64,000 nucleotides of DNA from assembly GCA_964017045.1 (NCBI GenBank), contig OZ024809.1:10377012-10441011 (forward strand), given 5' to 3'. Shown piece after piece: positions 57,880 to 64,000 of the stretch; position 1 is the first letter of the stretch, and every line of letters begins with the position of its first letter. The notes under the pieces are model-generated. The model worked only from the letters and a program-made list of their open reading frames with translations, did not search any database and was not told where the DNA came from. The translations under genes and the position numbers were made by a program. The stretch is from Omphiscola glabra. Lineage: Eukaryota > Mollusca > Gastropoda > Lymnaeidae.

Positions 57880-58335
57880 ATTGATTTGAGAGTTGGGTTG
57901 ACACAGTGAGGCAGGTAGGTCAGAATAATGATTTGAAAGTTGGGTTGACACAGTGAGGTATGTAGGTCACAATAATGATTGAAAGTAGGGTTGAGACAGT
58001 GTGGTATGTAGGTCAGAATAGGGATTTGAAAGTAGGGTTAGACAGTGTGGTATGTAAGTCAGAATAATGATTTGAAAGTGGGGTTGACACAGTTTGGTAT
58101 GTAGGTCAGAATAATGATTTGAAAGTTGAGTTGACACAGTGAGGTATGTAGGTCAGAGTAATGATTTGAAAGTTGAGTTGACACAGTGAGGTATGTAGGT
58201 CAGAATAATGATTTGAAAGTTGAGTTGACACAGTGAGGTATGTAGGTCAGAGTAATGATTTGAAAGTTGAGTTGACACAGTGAGGTATGTAGGTCAGAAT
58301 AATGATTTGAAAGTAGGGTTGACACAGTGAGTAGC
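57880..58335. repeat. 46-47 bp minisatellite, about 10 copies
   Basis: Unit contains GATTTGAAAGTTGAGTTGAC, ACAGTGAGGTATGTAGGTCA and GAATAAT, with scattered substitutions. Confidence 0.93.
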
Positions 58336-58589
58336 TTTGAAAGAGGAAGTTTTATTTGAGATATTAATGACCTATTAAAACTGCTTTTATGGTCAGTGAC
58401 TACTATATTTATTGAATCTTAGAATTTACTGTGATTTGTTATTACTGTTCATGTGAACATGTTTAGTTATGTTTGTGTTGGATAAGCTGTATGGTCTCTG
58501 TTTCATGTATGTGATATAATTTGCTGTATCCATGATGAGAGCAACATCTAAACACCATAGAGCTGTTGCTTGTAGTGCAGCTGCTTTAC

Positions 58590-58965
58590 CATTGGTTGGC
58601 TGTGTGTGGCTTGCTTGCTCTGTCATTGGCTGGTTGTGTGTGCATTGCGTGCTCTGTCATTGGCTGGTTGTGTGTGTAGTGCTTGCTCTGTCATTTGCTT
58701 GTTGTGTGTGTAGTGCTTGCTCTGTCATTGGCTGGTTGTGTGTGCAGTGCTTGCTCTGTCATTGGCTGGTTGTGTGTGTAGTGCTTGCTCTGTCACTGGC
58801 TGGTTGTGTGTGCAGTGCTTGCTCTGTCATTGGCTGCTTGTGTGTGCAGTGCTTGCTCTGTCATTGGCTGGTTGTGTGTGCAGTGCTTGCTCTGTCATTG
58901 GCTGGTTGTGTGTGCAGTGCTTGCTCTGTCATTGGCTGGTTGTGTGTGTAGTGCTTGCTCTGTTA
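58590..58965. repeat. 34-bp minisatellite, about 11 copies
   Basis: Unit GTGCTTGCTCTGTCATTGGC plus TGGTTGTGTGTGCA. Open frames through it are repeat artefacts. Confidence 0.93.
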
Positions 58966-59279
58966 GTTCAACCAAAACTATTATTGTATCATTTTCAGTG
59001 TTGCTAGCAACTATTGTATTATTTTCATTGTTGTTGTAAGAAGCCATTAGTGGGAACAAGTTTATTTTCACGTTACTTATAACATTACTGAGTAGAGGTG
59101 TTTAGAGTCATGCCATCTGTTCTCTAATGACATGAAGCTCATTCTGACCACAATGTCACACTGTCAGTTGTTGCAATAATATTACATGAAAAAATAGAAA
59201 GCATTTCTTTTAAGTTTATTTTGAACTCAGGTCAGTTTTACCATCGTATTTATATCCCGTTGAGACATAGGACCCAATG

Positions 59280-59770
59280 ACTACTGAATGTTATATTGAT
59301 TGCTAGCTGAGCACCCGTGCTTGGCCATGTGTTGTACAGGATGAAAAGTGGGATAAGACTCTTCAAAATGTTCTAGTACAGTTTTTTAAAACATAAAGGC
59401 TTTTGTTTTTATCCAAAGTGCTGCAAATTAGTCTATATGATTGGCTGAGATTGAGAAGTTAATAAAACTATTATTCTGTAATACCGGTATACATTGACAG
59501 TCAAACAACATTCAGGTATCAGATTATTGGGCCGAAACCATTTGTACCCACCACCACACCTGGCATTTAGTGATACATGAACATGCAGACAACTTCCTTA
59601 GCTGTTCGTTAGATTTTTTATAAGGGTAAGCGTGTGAGGAATAGCTACCCGTGCATCGATATCGGGCAGTGTTAATTATTAATTAAAAAAATGTATATAT
59701 ATAAGGATTTTGTTCAGAAATTTCATTTTATAAGTGAAACAAAGTTGGGAGTAGATATATTCACAACAAA
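59280..59770. other. Unique or old-repeat sequence
   Basis: Contains GCTAGCTGAGCACCCGTGCT near 59302 and AGCTACCCGTGCATCG near 59643, similar to the start of the dispersed repeat at 55127. No gene seen. Confidence 0.35.
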
Positions 59771-59784
59771 GTGTGAGGAATAAG

Positions 59785-60185
59785 TATTGTTGGTAGTCAA
59801 ATACTGTTGGTAGTAAAGTGGCTGTTGGTAGTAAAGTGGCTGTTGGTAGTAAAGTGGCTGTTGGTAATCAAGTACTGGTGGTGGTCAAGTGCTGATGGTA
59901 GTCAAGTACTGAGTAATCAAATACTGGTGGTGGTCAAGTACTGTTAGTAATCAAGCACTAGTGCTAGGCAAGTACTGTTAGTAGTCAAGCACTAGTGCTA
60001 GGCAAGTACTGTTAGTAGTCAAGCACTAGTGCTAGGCAAGTACTGTTAGTAGTCAAGCACTAGTGCTAGGCAAGTACTGTTAGTAGTCAAGCACTAGTGC
60101 TAGGCAAGTACTGTTAGTAGTCAAGCACTAGTGCTAGGCAAGTACTGTTAGTAATCAAGCACTAGTGCTAGGCAAGTACAGTTAT
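59785..60185. repeat. About 37-bp minisatellite, 10 or more copies
   Basis: Regular part uses GTACTGTTAGTAGTCAAGCA plus CTAGTGCTAGGCAA. The left flank is a degenerate GGTAGT-rich version. CACTAGTGCTAG is partly self-complementary. Confidence 0.9.
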
Positions 60186-60850
60186 CAAAGTTAAATGTTT
60201 TACATGCATTATGCAGGAAACTAAAAGCCTTGCTTCATTGTATCACTCAAGCTGCCTCCTGGGAAGTTTTCACACTTGGTGCGTCCAAATGTCTCTCACC
60301 CCTTTCAAATTTTACTCCTTCCCTTGTGCTCCTTGTTCTTTTGACAAAAACGCACATAAGAACACAAAAAAAATAAAAAAATTAATATGCACCAAACCTT
60401 CTAAACAAATGAGAAATCATTGTGGAGAGAGACACTGCCTGGTTTTACTTCCACTTTTTAAAGAAATGATGGTGTCGAATTCAACACAACAATCCAACGT
60501 TGTTGCAAGACAGAAAGTGTGTGCGCCAGTTGGTGATACCAAAGAGACACTGTATAAGAACTGAAATGTAAGTAGTCTTTTTGGACGGCACATCCTTTGC
60601 AAAAAATGAAAAAAAAAAAAAAAGGCTCATGTTCAAATGCGGTGCAGTACACATAAAACGCCACATCAAAACACAAACCAAAAAAAAACATGCCCCACGA
60701 AACAAACCTTGGCATTTTTGTATGTGTTCAGCCTCTGGTCATTTTGGGCCAGTTTAAAGCTTCATGAGAAAAAGCAACAACAAAAAAAACCACGACAGTG
60801 CGCCCCTAGAGTATGAGAGGAATTAGGATGAAAAATGTCAAATTAATAGG
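60186..60850. other. No gene recognised
   Basis: AT-rich sequence with several A-runs. A 117-codon frame (60211-60564, plus strand) and overlapping minus-strand frames have no recognisable family features or splice context. Confidence 0.4.
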
Positions 60851-60851
60851 T

Positions 60852-63800
60852 CATGTCCTATAGATATTGTGTTCAATGAGTGAATGGTGTTGGCTATCAT
60901 GTCCTATAGATATTGTGTTCAATGAGTGAATGATGTTGGCTATCATGTCCTATAGATTTTGTGTTCAATGAGTGAATGATGTTGGCTATCATGTCCTATG
61001 GATATTGTGTTCAATGAGTGAATGGTGTTGGCTATCATGTCCTATAGATATTGTGTTCAATGAGTGAATGGTGTTGGCTATCATGTCCTATAGATATTGT
61101 GTTCAATGAGTGAATGATGTTGGCTATCCTGTCCTATAGATATTGTGTTCAATGAGTGAATGGTGTTGGCTATCCTGTCCTATAGATATTGTGTTCAATG
61201 AGTGAATGGTGTTGGCTATCCTGTCCTATAGATATTGTGTTCAATGAGTGAATGGTGTTGGCTATCATGTCCTATAGATATTGTGTTCAATGAGTGAATG
61301 GTGTTGGCTATCATGTCCTATATATATTGTGTTCAATGAGTGAATGGTGTTGGCTATCCTGTCCTATAGATATTGTGTTCAATGAGTGAATGGTGTTGGC
61401 TATCCTGTCCTATAGATATTGTGTTCAATGAGTGAATGGTGTTGGCTATCATGTCCTATAGATATTGTGTTCAATGAGTGAATGGTGTTGGCTATCATGT
61501 CCTATAGATATTGTGTTCAATGAGTGAATGATGTTGGCTATCCTGTCCTATAGATATTGTGTTCAATGAGTGAATGGTGTTGGCTATCCTGTCCTATAGA
61601 TATTGTGTTCAATGAGTGAATGGTGTTGGCTATCCTGTCCTATAGATATTGTGTTCAATGAGTGAATGGTGTTGGCTATCATGTCCTATAGATATTGTGT
61701 TCAATGAGTGAATGGTGTTGGCTATCATGTCCTATAGATATTGTGTTCAATGAGTGAATGGTGTTGGCTATCCTGTCCTATAGATATTGTGTTCAATGAG
61801 TGAATGATGTTGGCTATCATGTCCTATAGATATTGTGTTCAATGAGTGAATGATGTTGGCTATCCTGTCCTATAGATTTTGTGTTCAATGAGTGAATGAT
61901 GTTGGCTATCATGTCCTATAGATATTGTGTTCAATGAGTGAATGATGTTGGCTATCCTGTCCTATAGATATTGTGTTCAATGAGTGAATGGTGTTGGCTA
62001 TCATGTCCTATAGATATTGTGTTCAATGAGTGAATGATGTTGGCTATCCTGTCCTATAGATATTGTGTTCAATGAGTGAATGATGTTGGCTATCATGTCC
62101 TATAGATATTGTGTTCAATGAGTGAATGGTGTTGGCTATCCTGTCCTATAGATATTGTGTTCAATGAGTTAATGGTGTTGGCTATCCTGTCCTATAGATA
62201 TTGTGTTCAATGAGTGAATGATGTTGGCTATCATGTCCTATAGATATTGTGTTCAATGAGTGAATGGTGTTGGCTATCCTGTCCTATAGATATTGTGTTC
62301 AATGAGTGAATGGTGTTGGCTATCATGTCCTATAGATATTGTGTTCAATGAGTGAATGATGTTGGCTATCCTGTCCTATAGATATTGTGTTCAATGAGTG
62401 AATGGTGTTGGCTATCCTGTCCTATAGATATTGTGTTCAATGAGTGAATGGTGTTGGCTATCCTGTCCTATAGATATTGTGTTCAATGAGTGAATGATGT
62501 TGGCTATCCTGTCCTATAGATATTGTGTTCAATGAGTGAATGATGTTGGCTATCCTGTCCTATAGATATTGTGTTCAATGAGTGAATGATGTTGGCTATC
62601 ATGTCCTATAGATATTGTGTTCAATGAGTGAATGATATTGGCTATCATGTCCTATAGATATTGTGTTCAATGAGTGAATGATGTTGGCTATCCTGTCCTA
62701 TAGATATTGTGTTCAATGAGTGAATGATGTTGGCTATCATGTCCTATAGATATTGTGTTCAATGAGTGAATGGTGTTGGCTATCCTGTCCTATAGATATT
62801 GTGTTCAATGAGTGAATGATGTTGGCTATCCTGTCCTATAGATATGGTGTTCAATGAGTGAATGATGTTGGCTATCCTGTCCTATAGATATTGTGTTCAA
62901 TGAGTGAATGATGCTGGCTATCCTGTCCTATAGATATTGTGTTCAATGAGTGAATGATGTTGGCTATCCTGTCCTATAGATATTGTGTTCAATGAGTGAA
63001 TGATGTTGGCTATCCTGTCCTATAGATATGGTGTTCAATGAGTGAATGATGTTGGCTATCCTGTCCTATAGATATTGTGTTCAATGAGTGAATGATGTTG
63101 GCTATCCTGTCCTATAGATATTGTGTTCAATGAGTGAATGATGTTGGCTATCCTGTCCTATAGATATTGTGTTCAATGAGTGAATGATGTTGACTATCCT
63201 GTCCTATAGATATTGTGTTCAATGAGTGAATGATGTTGGCTATCCTGTCCTATAGATATGGTGTTCAATGAGTGAATGATGTTGGCTATCATGTCCTATA
63301 GATATTGTGTTCAATGAGTGAATGGTGTTGGCTATCATGTCCTATGGATATTGTGTTCAATGAGTGAATGGTGTTGGCTATCATGTCCTATGGATATTGT
63401 GTTCAATGAGTGAATGATGTTGGCTATCATGTCCTATGGATATTGTGTTCAAGGAGTGAATGGTGTTGGCTATCATGTCCTATGGATATTGTGTTCAATG
63501 AGTGAATGGTGTTGGCTATCATGTCCTATGGATATTGTGTTCAATGAGTGAATTATGTTGGCTATCATGTCCTATGGATATTGTGTTTAAGGAGTGAATG
63601 GTGTTGGCTATCCTGTCCTATAGATATTGTGTTCAATGAGTGAATGATGTTGGCTATCATGTCCTATAGATATTGTGTTCAATGAGTGAATGATGTTGGC
63701 TATCCTGTCCTATAGATATTGTGTTCAATGAGTGAATGGTGTTGGCTATCCTGTCCTATAGATATTGTGTTCAATGAGTGAATGATGTTGGCTATCCTGT

Positions 63801-64000
63801 CCTATAGATATTTTGTTCAATGAGTGAATGGTGTTGGCTATCATGTCCTATGGATATTGTGTTCAATGAGTGAATGGTGGTGGCTATCATGTCCTATAGA
63901 TATTGTGTTCAATGAGTGAATGATGTTGGCTATCCTGTCCTATAGATATTGTGTTCAATGAGTGAATGGTGTTGGCTATCCTGTCCTATAGATATTGTGT
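60852..64000. repeat. 46-bp satellite-like array, about 68 copies, continuing past the window
   Basis: Unit TATAGATATTGTGTTCAATG plus AGTGAATGGTGTTGGCTATC plus MTGTCC. Variation is confined mainly to three sites: TATRGAT, GAATGRTG and CTATCMTGTCC. Some rare variants repeat at multiples of the unit (GATATGGTG at 62841, 63025 and 63255), a sign of local multi-unit duplication. No unique spacers. Confidence 0.97.

Noticed and set aside
58532..59039. Cysteine-rich membrane-like repeat protein frames
   Set aside because: These are a 34-bp minisatellite read in three overlapping frames.
60852..64000. CRISPR-like regular array
   Set aside because: The units are contiguous with no unique spacers, and the context is animal DNA.

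Overview
The window is animal nuclear DNA, most likely from a gastropod mollusc (probably heterobranch/pulmonate). The evidence is two intron-rich metazoan housekeeping genes with GT-AG introns, AT-rich non-coding sequence, a large invertebrate-type miR-2 hairpin cluster, SPIN-like hAT elements (a family reported from vertebrates, a triatomine bug and a pond snail), and very many minisatellites. The species cannot be fixed from the sequence alone.

Layout: (1) 1-8.9 kb is gene-poor and repeat-rich: minisatellites, G/C homopolymer runs, and at least seven short non-autonomous DNA transposons, several with 8-bp target duplications, one nested inside a foldback element. (2) 8.9-39.7 kb is POLA1, the catalytic subunit of DNA polymerase alpha, on the + strand. 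I resolved 39 coding exons (10613-38989) whose phases all agree; they sum to 4440 nt, i.e. 1479 residues, close to the human length. A CpG- and E2F-site-bearing segment near 9.0-9.17 kb looks like the promoter and a non-coding first exon. (3) Inside POLA1 intron 7 (14246-17063), on the same strand, are 13 regularly spaced hairpins whose 3' arms carry UAUCACAG-type starts: an expanded miR-2 family microRNA cluster. It is the most interesting object in the window. (4) 39.7-45.4 kb is intergenic, with a decayed hAT-type transposon of about 2 kb ending about 80 bp before the candidate ALG9 start. (5) 45.5-57.06 kb is ALG9, the ER alpha-1,2-mannosyltransferase, + strand, 16 confident coding exons plus a candidate first exon. 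(6) 57.06-64 kb is almost entirely tandem repeats, ending in a 46-bp array of about 68 copies that runs off the window.

POLA1 and ALG9 are unrelated in function (replication priming; dolichol-linked glycan assembly). The miR-2 hairpins would be processed from the POLA1 primary transcript unless they have their own promoter. A second theme is minisatellites that begin at, or contain, the 5' splice sites of exons: one case in POLA1 and three in ALG9.
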